Below, piece after piece: positions 32,407 to 41,063 of a stretch of 64,000 nt of DNA (position 1 is its first letter; each line of letters opens with the position of its first letter). The notes below the pieces were generated by a model, which made no database searches, was not told the DNA's origin, and saw only the letters and a program-made list of their open reading frames with translations. Position numbers and translations under genes: made by a program. Source of the DNA: DAOUMU01 sp034409055 (lineage in GTDB: Bacteria; Chloroflexota; Anaerolineae; 4572-78; J111); NCBI GenBank assembly GCA_034409055.1, contig DAOUMU010000384.1, positions 1 through 64,000 of the forward strand, read 5' to 3'.

Positions 32407-34896
32407 TTACTCCTCAACCACCTTCGCCTCTTGCGGCACTTCGACCACTAACTCGTCCTTCTTGACAAACACCAGCCCCTCGTCTTCATTATAGTCAACG
32501 ATGACGGTATCGCCTTCTGTAAATTCACCCCGGAGCAGCTTGACAGAGAGGGGCGACTCGACTTGCTTTTGCAAGGTGCGGCGCAGCGGTCGAGCGCCAA
32601 AAGCCGGGTCGTAGCCCTGGTCGGCCAGCCAGGTACGGGCCAGGGCGGTCAGTTCAATCGTCATCCCATGCTCGCCCAGGCGACCGGCAATTTCCTTCAT
32701 TTGCAAGTCAACAATTTGGGTCACTTGCTCTTTGGTCAAGGTGTGGAAGACAATGATCTCGTCGATGCGATTCAGGAATTCGGGCCGGAAATGCTTACGC
32801 AGGGCATCTTGAATGTCCCCCTTCAGGCGAGCATCGTCAAACGTGCCCTGGTCACCCTGCTGGCGGAAACCCAGGGTACCTCCCTTGGCCCCAAAAGCGG
32901 TACCCACGTTACTGGTCATAATGACCACCGTGTTGGTAAAATCGACGTTGTGGCCGTGGCCATCGGTCAGACGGCCTTCTTCTAAAATTTGCAGCAGAGC
33001 ATTCCAGACATCTGGATGGGCCTTTTCAATTTCGTCAAACAAGACCACCTGATAGGGCCGGCGGCGCACCGCCTCGGTCAGTTGGCCGCCTTCGTCGTAG
33101 CCCACGTAGCCCGGTGGCGCCCCAAAGAGACGACTGACGGTGTGGCTTTCTCGATACTCACTCATATCGATTCGCAGCAGGGCGTCTTCATCGTCAAACA
33201 GGAACCAGGCCAGGGCTTTGGCCAGCTCGGTTTTACCCACACCAGAACTGCCCAGGAAGAGAAAGCTACCGCTCGGTCGTTTTGGATCCTTCAAGCCGGA
33301 CCGGGCCCGGCGGATGGCATCGCTGACGGCATTGATGGCCTCGTCCTGGCCGATAATACGCTCGTGCAGGGCCTCCTCCATACGCAGCAATTTTTCTGCT
33401 TCCGTCTGGAGCATGTCGTGCAGGGGGATGCCGGTCCAACTAGAAACTATTTCGCCAATGTCGCTAACGTCCACTACCTCTTTCAGGTTTTTCTCTTTGC
33501 GCCAGATATCACGCTCGCGTTCAAATTCATCCTGCAAGCGTAGTCGTTCGGCTTTGATCTTAGCGGCATGTTCCCAATCCTGCTTTTGTCCGGCCTCGGT
33601 CTCCTCATTCTGCAATTTGTTTAACTGTTTCTTTTTCTGTTTCAACGCTTCGGGCATCGAGTAAATGGCGATTCGTAACTTGCTGGCTGCTTCGTCGATC
33701 AGGTCAATCGCTTTGTCCGGCAGGTGACGGTCTGTGACGTAACGGTGGGACAGGCGAGCCGCGGCCTTGAGGGCCTCATCCGTGTAGGTGATATTGTGGT
33801 GAGCTTCGTAGCGATGCTTGAGGCCTCGCAGCATTTCGATGGTCTCCTCCACCGTCGGCTCTTCAACAAAGACAGGGGCAAAACGACGCTCCAGAGCCGG
33901 GTCCTTTTCAACGTATTTCCGGAACTCATCCAGGGTCGTCGCCCCAACGCAGCGTAACTCACCGCGCGCCAGAGGAGGCTTCATCATATTACTGGCATCG
34001 ACCGCGCCCTGGGCCGCACCCGCCCCGACGACGGTGTGCAACTCGTCAATAAACAGGATGATTTCACCCTGGGCGCGTTGAATCTCTTCCAGAGCGTTTT
34101 TAAGTCGCTCTTCAAACTCACCTCTAAAGCGAGAACCGGCGATCATCGCCCCCAAGTCCAGGCTAACCACCCGTTTGCCCATCAAAATTTCAGGTACATC
34201 GTCATCAACAATCTTTTGGGCCAGACCCTCCACAATCGCCGTTTTGCCCACGCCCGCTTCGCCAATCAGGACCGGGTTATTTTTTGTGCGGCGGGAGAGG
34301 ACCTGAATGAGGCGCAAAATTTCGTTATCGCGCCCGATCACAGGATCCAGCTTGTCTTCAGTAGCCATGGCCGTCAGGTCACGGCTGTACTTTTCTAAGG
34401 TGCGATAACGGGTTTCGGCCTGAGGACTGGTCACTTTTTGGCCGCCGCGTATTTCTTCAATGGCGTCAAAGGCCCGGCTTTTGGTTACGCCAATCTCCTG
34501 TAAAATACGGGCGCTGGGCGTACCCCGCTCGCCACAGATGGCCAGGAAGATATGCTCGGTGGAGATATACTCATCCTGCATATTTTTGGCCTCTTCGTGG
34601 GCGTTATCCAGGACTCGTTTCAAACGGGGCGTGATGTAGACCTGGCCCACGGCCATATTAACCGCACCGCCCACCTTGGGTGTGGCCGACAAAATTTGAT
34701 CAAGTTTGGCCATGATCATTTCCGGCTCAACACCTATTTTTTCCAATATCTCGGGAATAAGCCCACTTGGTTGCTCTAACAGGGCCAGAAAAATGTGCTC
34801 GGTATCGGCCTGGGAGTGCTGATACCGCTGCAAAATCTCGTAGGCCCGCATAGCAGCATCCTGGGCTCGTTCAGTGAATCGATCAAAACGCATCAT
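32407..34896 (-). CDS. clpC: ATP-dependent Clp protease ATP-binding subunit ClpC
   Basis: An 829-residue class I Hsp100 unfoldase. It has two Clp N-terminal repeats (1-145), AAA1 with Walker A GEAGVGKT and Walker B LFIDELHTVVGAG, a UVR-type coiled segment (NKLQNEETEAGQKQDWEHAAKIK, split around position 430), AAA2 with GSSGVGKTELA and VLFDEIEKAHPDV, and a C-terminal D2 small domain. The UVR motif and total length mark ClpC rather than ClpB. It should feed substrates to ClpP, which is not in the window. It is transcribed alone and ends at a terminator; its upstream region is occupied by a family-1 MITE. Confidence 0.96.
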   Translation of the reverse strand: MMRFDRFTERAQDAAMRAYEILQRYQHSQADTEHIFLALLEQPSGLIPEILEKIGVEPEMIMAKLDQILSATPKVGGAVNMAVGQVYITPRLKRVLDNAHEEAKNMQDEYISTEHIFLAICGERGTPSARILQEIGVTKSRAFDAIEEIRGGQKVTSPQAETRYRTLEKYSRDLTAMATEDKLDPVIGRDNEILRLIQVLSRRTKNNPVLIGEAGVGKTAIVEGLAQKIVDDDVPEILMGKRVVSLDLGAMIAGSRFRGEFEERLKNALEEIQRAQGEIILFIDELHTVVGAGAAQGAVDASNMMKPPLARGELRCVGATTLDEFRKYVEKDPALERRFAPVFVEEPTVEETIEMLRGLKHRYEAHHNITYTDEALKAAARLSHRYVTDRHLPDKAIDLIDEAASKLRIAIYSMPEALKQKKKQLNKLQNEETEAGQKQDWEHAAKIKAERLRLQDEFERERDIWRKEKNLKEVVDVSDIGEIVSSWTGIPLHDMLQTEAEKLLRMEEALHERIIGQDEAINAVSDAIRRARSGLKDPKRPSGSFLFLGSSGVGKTELAKALAWFLFDDEDALLRIDMSEYRESHTVSRLFGAPPGYVGYDEGGQLTEAVRRRPYQVVLFDEIEKAHPDVWNALLQILEEGRLTDGHGHNVDFTNTVVIMTSNVGTAFGAKGGTLGFRQQGDQGTFDDARLKGDIQDALRKHFRPEFLNRIDEIIVFHTLTKEQVTQIVDLQMKEIAGRLGEHGMTIELTALARTWLADQGYDPAFGARPLRRTLQKQVESPLSVKLLRGEFTEGDTVIVDYNEDEGLVFVKKDELVVEVPQEAKVVEE

Positions 34897-34917
34897 AATG
34901 GTTTACCTCAATTGTTA

Positions 34918-35005
34918 TGGGGGCATTTCGGTCGTAGGGCAAGTTGTTAACTTGCCCCTGGGACAAGCTGCCAGCTTGTCCTACAACTCATTTGAAACAC
35001 ACCCA
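34918..35005. mobile_element. MITE family 1, copy C, with 7-bp target duplication
   Basis: Left end TGGGGGCATTTCG (diverged), right end TTTGAAACACACCCA. Flanked by ATTGTTA on both sides (34911-34917 and 35006-35012). The interior is an R2 palindrome (34934-34984). It lies 21 bases upstream of the clpC start codon, where its promoter would be expected. Confidence 0.8.
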
Positions 35006-35198
35006 ATTGTTATTACAACCTCAAGTGGGAAACTTCTGAAAACTTAGAGCTAATTTTGGTCTTCGCCCCTGATTTTCCAAATTCTGCAGATGTTAATTCA
35101 TCCCTGATAACTGTTAGCTACAATCTTTAAGATTATTATACCAACGTTTTTGCTAGATTCCTATTAGATTCTGATTAGATTTAGATGAGAGATTCCGA
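35006..35198. other. Intergenic region upstream of clpC; nothing recognised
   Basis: AT-rich with no open frame or clear hairpin. The promoter of clpC probably lies within it, but no convincing hexamers were found. Confidence 0.4.
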
Positions 35199-35948
35199 TC
35201 ACTTCTGAGATAATCTACTCCAAAAAACAAGCCAACTAAAACGGGGTACGGCATTCCAAACACGTCGCCAGCGCCAGGGCTGCATGAGCAGGCGGTGCAG
35301 CCACTCCAAGTCCAGGCGCTGCACCCACAGCGGGGCACGTTTGGCCGTACCGGCAATAAAGTCAAAAGAGCCCCCGACGCCTATACAAACCGGAATTTGC
35401 AGTCGGTCAAGGTTGCGAGCGATCCACTTATCCTGTTTAGGGGCGCCATAGGCCACCAGGAGAATATCGGGCCGGGTCGGCAGGATACGCTGGACAATGG
35501 CCTCATTCTCCTCGATGGCCGGTGAGCCGGCGTAACAACCGGCCACCTTCAAATTCGGGTAGCGCACTTTGAGATTTTCAACGGCCTTTTCGGCCACCCC
35601 TTCTCTCGCCCCCAAAAAATAAATTCGATAACCTTTTTGGTGAGACACCTCCGCCAATTGCGCCACCAGGGTGGAGCCGGGCACGCGCTCCGGCAAGGGG
35701 GTGGTCTTTAAAAAACGGGCCGCCTTGAGCAAGCCGGTGCCATCGGGCAAGGCCAGGGCGGCATGGTTGATAATTTGTCGAAATTCCTGATCGTGTTGGG
35801 CGGTCATGACAAATTCCGGGTTGATGGTGACCAGTTGGTGCGGTTGGCCACTGGCGATGAAGGCCTCAATCAAGGCCAGAGTCTGCGCAGTGGTCAGGGC
35901 ATGCACTTTGACTTTGAGAATGGTCGCGGTGGGTGGGATTGATGGCAT
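35199..35948 (-). CDS. WecB/TagA/CpsF family glycosyltransferase
   Basis: A 249-residue GT26-type transferase. Family blocks: TINPEFVM (about 44-51), ALPDGTGLLKAARFL (about 70-84) with the catalytic Asp in PDG, and VGGSFDFIAGTAKRAP with LEWLHRLL near the C-terminus. Relatives transfer N-acetylmannosamine or glucuronate to an undecaprenyl-linked sugar. With the GT4 gene 58 bases upstream, it probably works on an extracellular polysaccharide. Membrane association through the C-terminal basic and aromatic tail is likely. Confidence 0.92.
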   Translation of the reverse strand: MPSIPPTATILKVKVHALTTAQTLALIEAFIASGQPHQLVTINPEFVMTAQHDQEFRQIINHAALALPDGTGLLKAARFLKTTPLPERVPGSTLVAQLAEVSHQKGYRIYFLGAREGVAEKAVENLKVRYPNLKVAGCYAGSPAIEENEAIVQRILPTRPDILLVAYGAPKQDKWIARNLDRLQIPVCIGVGGSFDFIAGTAKRAPLWVQRLDLEWLHRLLMQPWRWRRVWNAVPRFSWLVFWSRLSQK

Positions 35949-36006
35949 TGTTGGTTAGTTAGTTGGTTGGTTAGTTGGTTGTTAGTTTTTTTCTGATCAC
36001 TGATAA

Positions 36007-37146
36007 CTAACCACTGATAACTGCCTGTTCCAATATTTCCAACACTTGCCTGGCGGCTTGCTGCCAGGAAAATTTCTGAATCTGCTGGTAACCTTGCTCG
36101 ATCAACCGGTGGCGCAGGTCGGCGTTGGTTATGAGTTGAATCAGCCCGGCTGCAATCTCGGCTATGTTGTGTGGATCAACCAGCAGAGCCGCCGGGCCGG
36201 CTACCTCCGGCAAGGATGAACAGTTACTGGTCAGGACGGGCACCCCGCAGGCCATTGCCTCCAGCACCGGCAGACCAAAGCCCTCGTAGAGTGAGGGAAA
36301 GACATAAGCTAAAGCCCCGGAGAGGAGGGCCGGTTTGGCCGCGTCGTCTATATAACCGGGGAAGATAACCCGTTCCTGTAACCCGAGACGCTGGACACGT
36401 TCAAAAATTTCAGTGTACAACCAGCCCCGCTTACCGGCAATGACCAGTTTTAACTCTTGGTTTTGTAGGGAGTCGGTGGCCATATGAAAGGCTTCAATCA
36501 GCCGGTCCAGATTCTTACGTGGGTGAAGCGTGCCCAGGTAAAGTAAATAATCACCCCTAATATTATAGTGAGTTTTGGTTTTGGCAATAATTTGAGGGTT
36601 GGTAATGGACGCCAACGCTTCATCGCGGCCCAAATAGACGACCGTAATACGGTCAGGCCTGGCTCCGTAAAAGTCCACCAGGTCCTGTTTGGTAGCCAGG
36701 GAATCGGCAATAATATGGCGGGCCAGGCGGCTATGGCGGCGAGTGGTCCAGTCGAGATACCAGCGATCAAAGGGACGATGCGCTTCAGGGTAATGAAGGT
36801 AACCAAGGTCATGGACGGTGACAATGGCCGGTACGGGACAGTAAAGTGGCAGCACGTGCGCCGGCACAAACAGAATATCGGGCGGATGCTGTCGCAACTC
36901 GGTGGCCAGGCGCAGGTGAGTCCAGAGGCGGGGCCAGGGGATCACCCGTGTTTCCACATAGGAGGCAGTGGGCCAATCCGGGTGTTGGGGAGGATGAGGG
37001 GTGTAGAGACGCAGGTGGTGCTGTTGCTGCCGCAGTGCCGGTAGTTTGGCCAGGGCTTTAATCAGTTCCAGGGAATAGGTTTCAGTACCGGTACGGTGGG
37101 CCCGAGCGGCCCGGCTGGCGTCAAGGCCAATGGTTATTAGAGACAT
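36007..37146 (-). CDS. Glycosyltransferase family 4
   Basis: A 379-residue GT-B transferase. The donor-binding motif SLYEGFGLPVLEAMACGVPV lies at about 285-304, and HPRKNLDRLIEAF and VIAGKRGW mark the C-terminal Rossmann domain. A TTG-initiated longer form would add MIT; the ATG at 37146 is the better start (MSLITIGLDASRAARAHRTG). It probably uses a nucleotide sugar to extend a cell-surface or lipid-linked glycan, with the WecB-type neighbour. Confidence 0.92.
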   Translation of the reverse strand: MSLITIGLDASRAARAHRTGTETYSLELIKALAKLPALRQQQHHLRLYTPHPPQHPDWPTASYVETRVIPWPRLWTHLRLATELRQHPPDILFVPAHVLPLYCPVPAIVTVHDLGYLHYPEAHRPFDRWYLDWTTRRHSRLARHIIADSLATKQDLVDFYGARPDRITVVYLGRDEALASITNPQIIAKTKTHYNIRGDYLLYLGTLHPRKNLDRLIEAFHMATDSLQNQELKLVIAGKRGWLYTEIFERVQRLGLQERVIFPGYIDDAAKPALLSGALAYVFPSLYEGFGLPVLEAMACGVPVLTSNCSSLPEVAGPAALLVDPHNIAEIAAGLIQLITNADLRHRLIEQGYQQIQKFSWQQAARQVLEILEQAVISG

Positions 37147-37160
37147 CGTTATCAATGTGT

Positions 37161-37186
37161 GTAGTAACGACTGAAGTCGTTACTAC
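37161..37186. repeat. R1-type perfect palindrome
   Basis: GTAGTAACGACT-GA-AGTCGTTACTAC, a 12-base perfect inverted repeat with a two-base centre. It sits between the GT4 and tsaC-like genes. Could act as a bidirectional hairpin. Confidence 0.85.
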
Positions 37187-37206
37187 GAGCGCTAAAATCG
37201 GGTTTT

Positions 37207-37842
37207 TCAGATACCCTCTAAATCCGGCAAAAATTTCTGCAATGTGGCCAGGCTAAGCCGCCCCTGACGTAGCAGGCGAGGGGGGCTGACACTCAGGTCG
37301 ATGATCGTAGAAGGTTGGGTGGTAGGGCTGGGGCCACCGTCGAGCACAAGAGGCAAGCGCCCGGCCAATTGTTCGGCGACGCCTTGAGCCGTGGTCGGGG
37401 TGGCATGACCGGACAGGTTGGCACTGGTAACGGCCAACGGACGGCCGACCTGGGCCACCAGTTCCAGGCACAAAGGGTGATCAGGAATACGGATAGCGAC
37501 CGTGTGCTGACCGGCGGTGACCTCGTCGGATACCCGGGGATTTTTGGGTAAAACGACCGTCAATGCGCCTGGCCACAGTTTTTGTAACAGACGCCAGGCC
37601 CGGTTAGAGATATCTCTGGCCACCAGGTTAAGGTCATCAAGCTGATAGATAAAAACGGGGATGGCTTTATCGATTGGACGTCCTTTGACAACAAAAATTT
37701 GGCGCACGGCTAACCGGTCAAAGGCATTGGCGCCCACCCCATAGATCGTGTCGGTGGGAAAGGCAACCACCTCTCCCTGGCGCAGCAGACGACGGGCCAG
37801 CTTAATCGCTTTCCCAGAGGTAGCAGGCAGAATTTGGGTCAT
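37207..37842 (-). CDS. tsaC: L-threonylcarbamoyladenylate synthase (Sua5/YrdC/YwlC)
   Basis: A 211-residue single-domain protein that makes the threonylcarbamoyl-AMP used for t6A at tRNA position 37. Family blocks: LRQGEVVAFPTDTIYGVGANA (split about 22-42), RPIDKAIPV with KR-binding loop, and RPLAVTSANLSGHATP (about 135-150). The ATG at 37842 is preferred over a TTG one codon earlier. The C-terminal Sua5 extension is absent, so the short TsaC-like form. Confidence 0.93.
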   Translation of the reverse strand: MTQILPATSGKAIKLARRLLRQGEVVAFPTDTIYGVGANAFDRLAVRQIFVVKGRPIDKAIPVFIYQLDDLNLVARDISNRAWRLLQKLWPGALTVVLPKNPRVSDEVTAGQHTVAIRIPDHPLCLELVAQVGRPLAVTSANLSGHATPTTAQGVAEQLAGRLPLVLDGGPSPTTQPSTIIDLSVSPPRLLRQGRLSLATLQKFLPDLEGI

Positions 37843-37882
37843 CAATCAGCTCCACCTTTGGCCAATCACTCATTCATATTGA

Positions 37883-38704
37883 TTACGACCCTGTTACGCT
37901 GTGGCCTGGCCGCAAAATAAAATACTCAATGGCCCAGGCCGCCCCTTCTTCGCTCACCGGGGGGGCAATGTAGTCAGCCACCACTTTAGCCCCGGTACTG
38001 GCGTTGCCCATAGCCACCCCCAAGCCGGCCCAGGCGATCATTTCGATATCATTATCCTGGTCGCCGATGGCCATCACCTCGCTCTGGGAAATGTCGTAAT
38101 AATCGGCCAGGGTGGCCAGGGCGTACCCCTTGGAAACGTTAGGGGCAGTAACCTCAATCAGGATGTCGAGCGAGCGGATAGCCCGCAGACGGTCCCCCAA
38201 GACGGTTTGTACCCGCTTCACGATTGTCGCACCCTCCTCGGGCGGGTGAACAATCAAGCCTTTAAGGGGGGGGTCGGTCAATGCCTGTTTGAGGTCGCTC
38301 ACCTCTACTAGAATCGCGCCGGTGTCGCTATATATCGTCCGGCTCTGGGGCGTGGAATGTTCGGTATAGGCTTTGCCGTTGAAGTAGAGACTCAGGGCCA
38401 GATTTTGAGCCCGGGCCAGGTCAATCAGTTGATAAGCCAGGGGCAAGGTTAAGCTCTCACTGGCAATAGCCTCGCCAGTTTGGGGATCATAGATGACAGC
38501 CCCTTGATAACAAATAACGGGTGTGGTCAGGCCCAGCAGATGGACAAATTTTTGGGTGACCGCGTATTCGCGCCCGGTGGCAATGATGACATACACACCC
38601 CGGGCCGTAGCGGCTTTGATAGCCGCCTGGGTACGGGCGGGAATGGTATGTAAGTCGGCCACCAGGGTGCCGTCTAAATCTAAGGCTAATAGTTTGATGG
38701 GCAT
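37883..38704 (-). CDS. Cof-type HAD-IIB family hydrolase
   Basis: A 273-residue HAD phosphatase. Motif I is LALDLDGTLV (nucleophile Asp9 and Asp11), motif II IIATGREY, and the C-terminal GDQDNDIEMIAWAGLGVAMGNAS is motifs III/IV of the Cof-type cap C2 group. It dephosphorylates small sugar phosphates or cofactors; the substrate cannot be predicted. ATG 38704 is followed at once by the family-like MPIKLLALDLDG. Confidence 0.92.
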   Translation of the reverse strand: MPIKLLALDLDGTLVADLHTIPARTQAAIKAATARGVYVIIATGREYAVTQKFVHLLGLTTPVICYQGAVIYDPQTGEAIASESLTLPLAYQLIDLARAQNLALSLYFNGKAYTEHSTPQSRTIYSDTGAILVEVSDLKQALTDPPLKGLIVHPPEEGATIVKRVQTVLGDRLRAIRSLDILIEVTAPNVSKGYALATLADYYDISQSEVMAIGDQDNDIEMIAWAGLGVAMGNASTGAKVVADYIAPPVSEEGAAWAIEYFILRPGHSVTGS

Positions 38705-38980
38705 GAGTTGGTTGGTTTGGTTGTTGGTTAGACTGCGATTACTTTACTCTGAGATGAGGTGGGTGTCAATTTGGGATTGGAGTCTTTATTTGAACCTCTA
38801 TCGTATCAATCATTGACTATTGATTACATTCCTGATACAATACTTTCAAAATGTATTGAAAATTTTGAAATAATTATAATCGGTTTGATGGAATTTCTTT
38901 GTAGGGCAAGTGGCTAACTTGCCAACGGTGGTAGGGGCAAGTTAGCCACTTGCCTTACAAAGACTACAGGGGGAAACATT
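38705..38980. repeat. Intergenic region with an R2 palindrome
   Basis: An R2 element lies at 38901-38958 (GTAGGGCAAGTGGCTAACTT ... AAGTTAGCCACTTGCCTTAC), with CTTT/AAAG extending the inverted ends. A GTTGGTTTGG-type simple repeat lies directly upstream of the HAD gene start. No gene seen. Confidence 0.7.
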
Positions 38981-39895
38981 ATGACTGAGCATAAGCTGCA
39001 TGCTGTCACCGGAGCGTTTGGGTATTCGGGAAAATATATCGCCCGGCGTTTATTGGAGGCTGGGCACCAGGTAATAACGCTGACTAATTCGCTCCATCGC
39101 CGAAATCCATTTGGCGAAAGAGTAAGGACCTATCCGTTCAATTTCGATGATCCGGTTAAGCTGGCTAACTCGTTAAGCGGGGTTTCGGTGTTATATAACA
39201 CCTATTGGGTCAGGTTTAATCACAAAACTTTTACCCATGCCGTGGCTATCGACAACACGCTGAAGCTCTTTGCTGCGGCCAAGGAAGCCGGGGTCAACCG
39301 AGTGGTACACGTTAGTATCACCAATCCCTCTGAAAACTCACCGCTTGAGTATTTCAGCGGGAAGGCCAAACTTGAACGGGCATTAATAGAATCGGGCCTG
39401 TCTTACGCCATCCTCAGACCGACGGTTTTATTTGGCAAAGAGGACATCCTGATTAACAACATTGCCTGGATATTGCGTAAACTGCCTGTTTTTGGCGTTT
39501 TTGGAGATGGTAATTACCGGTTACAACCGATTTATGTTGATGATTTAGCCCAAATAGCCGTGACACAAGGTCACAACAATGAAAATGTCATCATTGATGC
39601 CATCGGTCCTGAAACCTTTACCTATCGTGATTTAGTAAAAGCAATAGGGGCCATTATTGGCAAACCCAGACCGATTATTGCCGTGCCACCAACATTTGGC
39701 TATCTCATCGGGACGCTGATCGGCAAAATAATTGGTGATGTAACGATTACTCGAGAAGAGATTGAGGGATTGATGACCGGTTTACTTTGTGTTGATTCGC
39801 CACCCGCCGGCCGGACTAAATTGACAGATTGGGCCAAAGAGAATGCCGTTACACTGGGTATACAGTATGCCAGCGAACTGGCTCGACGAAGATAG
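38981..39895 (+). CDS. NAD(P)H-binding protein (NmrA/NDUFA9-like atypical SDR)
   Basis: A 304-residue Rossmann protein with a dinucleotide loop AVTGAFGYSGKYIARRL near the N-terminus. The later YFSGKAKLERALIESGLSYAILRP block is typical of atypical SDRs related to complex I subunit NDUFA9 and SDR a5-type proteins. The catalytic YxxxK is replaced by FSGKAK, so oxidoreductase activity is doubtful. A GGGGGAAACATT RBS-like stretch precedes the ATG. No partner is evident. Confidence 0.82.
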   Translation: MTEHKLHAVTGAFGYSGKYIARRLLEAGHQVITLTNSLHRRNPFGERVRTYPFNFDDPVKLANSLSGVSVLYNTYWVRFNHKTFTHAVAIDNTLKLFAAAKEAGVNRVVHVSITNPSENSPLEYFSGKAKLERALIESGLSYAILRPTVLFGKEDILINNIAWILRKLPVFGVFGDGNYRLQPIYVDDLAQIAVTQGHNNENVIIDAIGPETFTYRDLVKAIGAIIGKPRPIIAVPPTFGYLIGTLIGKIIGDVTITREEIEGLMTGLLCVDSPPAGRTKLTDWAKENAVTLGIQYASELARRR

Positions 39896-39942
39896 TAAGG
39901 GACACGGGAAAAATTCCCAGTTGGAAGTAGGAAAGCCGGTAA

Positions 39943-39968
39943 TCAGTCATCAGTCATCAGTCATCAGT
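39943..39968 (+). repeat. Short tandem repeat of CAGTCAT
   Basis: Three to four 7-base units (TCATCAG). It lies between the SDR-like gene and the thioredoxin operon promoter; no function inferred. Confidence 0.75.
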
Positions 39969-40039
39969 ATTTGGAGTGGTAAGAAAATTCCATTGACCCA
40001 CGTCTAAGCAGTAAAGGACAGGAAAATATAAACTTAAAT

Positions 40040-40067
40040 TTGACTTGATCGTCAATTTCTTTATAAT
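40040..40067 (+). promoter_or_regulatory. Promoter of the thioredoxin operon
   Basis: TTGACT at 40040-40045, a 16-base spacer and a perfect TATAAT at 40062-40067. The predicted start site is near 40074, 86 bases before trxA. The best promoter match found in the window. Confidence 0.7.
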
Positions 40068-40078
40068 TCTTGTCTTGG

Positions 40079-40095
40079 ATACCCCTATAGGGTAT
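40079..40095 (+). promoter_or_regulatory. Candidate CsoR/CstR-family operator
   Basis: Inverted repeat ATACCC-CTATA-GGGTAT. CsoR and CstR repressors bind TACCC-N(4-6)-GGGTA type sites, and a CsoR-family gene lies 1.4 kb downstream in the same direction. The site begins 11 bases after the -10 box, overlapping the start of transcription, so binding would block initiation. Confidence 0.65.
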
Positions 40096-40159
40096 ACACA
40101 AAATTTGATCAATTAGCATATCTACACGATAATGCATTTAAAAAAGGAGTAAATCACCG

Positions 40160-40498
40160 ATGTCTAAGCCTATTCATGTTTCTGATACTGAGTTTGAGGA
40201 AAAAGTATTAAATTCTTCCACCCCGGTGGTGGTTGACTTCTGGGCACCGTGGTGTGGTCCCTGTCGTATGGTAGCCCCCATTTTGGAGGAGTTGGCCAAA
40301 GAATATGGCGACAAGCTCGTCATTGCCAAAGTTAACACCGACGAGAATCCACAGTGGGCGATAAAGTATGGTGTGCAAGGCATCCCGACCATGCTCTTTG
40401 TAAAAGACGGTGAATTGTTTGACCGGATCGTGGGGGCGGCTCCCAAGCCCTCCATTCAACAGCGGGTCGATAACATGCTGGAGGCTGTAGTCCACTAA
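40160..40498 (+). CDS. trxA: Thioredoxin
   Basis: A 112-residue classical thioredoxin with VVVDFWAPWCGPCRMVAPIL (CGPC active site at about 33-36), and cis-Pro in GIPTMLFV. It reduces protein disulfides with electrons from thioredoxin reductase, which is not in the window. RBS AAGGAG precedes the ATG. Its stop overlaps the start of the next gene (TAATG). It is the first gene downstream of the CsoR/CstR-type operator. Confidence 0.96.
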   Translation: MSKPIHVSDTEFEEKVLNSSTPVVVDFWAPWCGPCRMVAPILEELAKEYGDKLVIAKVNTDENPQWAIKYGVQGIPTMLFVKDGELFDRIVGAAPKPSIQQRVDNMLEAVVH

Positions 40499-40938
40499 TG
40501 TCAGCCTGGCTTGATTGGGCCCGCTCAAATTGGTTGCTGCTGACTTTCATTGTTGGTTTGGTCCTGGTTTTTACCTTTCTCAGAACACGTCCGACAGAAG
40601 GGGTTGATTCTCTACAATCCCTGGATACTGCTCTGGTGACAGGCCGACCGGTTGTCCTTGATTTTTACTCAAATTTTTGAAGTACCTGCCTGGTGGCCAA
40701 ACCCATCGTTGATGGGTTAGAGCGAAAGTTAGTTGGCAAGGCAGAGGTTATTCGGCTGGATGTGTTGAGCCGGGTAGGTCAACAGGCAGCGGTTCGTTAT
40801 GGAGTCAGAGGGGTACCTGCCCTGGTGGTGATCGATGGCAATGGTCAGGTGGTTTACGGTCAGGCCGGTATCCCTCTGCCCGGTCAAGTCATCGAACAAG
40901 TTAACGCGATACTTGAATCAAAGGTATCATCTCAATAA
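40498..40938 (+). CDS. Membrane-anchored thioredoxin-like protein with in-frame UGA at the CxxC position (candidate selenoprotein)
   Basis: One frame of 146 codons with a single in-frame TGA at codon 61 (40678-40680). An N-terminal membrane segment (about 12-27, LLLTFIVGLVLVFTFL) leads to a thioredoxin fold. Aligned to trxA, DFWAPWCGPC corresponds to DFYSNF-TGA-STC, so the TGA is exactly the nucleophilic cysteine and the resolving Cys64 is kept. The fold continues normally with GVRGVPALVVID holding the cis-Pro. A hairpin 19 bases downstream fits a bacterial SECIS. UGA is a normal stop elsewhere in the window, and the trxA neighbour uses TGT/TGC. The last four codons and TAA come from a MITE; before insertion the gene would have read ...ESK-TGA. 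Alternatives: Cys-to-stop mutation or sequencing error. Translational coupling to trxA through TAATG. Confidence 0.68.
40700..40718 (+). promoter_or_regulatory. Candidate bacterial SECIS hairpin
   Basis: Eight-base stem AACCCATC/GATGGGTT with loop GTT, starting 19 bases after the in-frame TGA. Published rules for bacterial SECIS, as I recall them, ask for a loop 16-37 bases from UGA with a G among its first two bases; here the loop starts 27 bases after and begins with G. It lies inside the coding region, as bacterial SECIS elements do. Confidence 0.5.
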
Positions 40939-41036
40939 TTCGGGGTTGGGTACCAGGGGCGAGGCAACTCGGAGAGCAGGTTGTTTGCTCCGAGACCTCA
41001 ATCCGAGTTGCCTCGTCCCTACTTTTTGAGAAGATA
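40923..41036. mobile_element. MITE family 2, copy 1, with 8-bp target duplication, at the end of the thioredoxin-like gene
   Basis: Starts GGTATCATCTCAATAATTC and ends CTACTTTTTGAGAAGATA. Flanked by GAATCAAA on both sides (40915-40922 and 41037-41044). The interior is a palindrome built on GAGGCAACTCGG and CCGAGTTGCCTC. The TAA at 40936-40938 inside the element ends the present reading frame. Confidence 0.88.
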
Positions 41037-41063
41037 GAATCAAAGTGAGGGTGATAAAACAAC

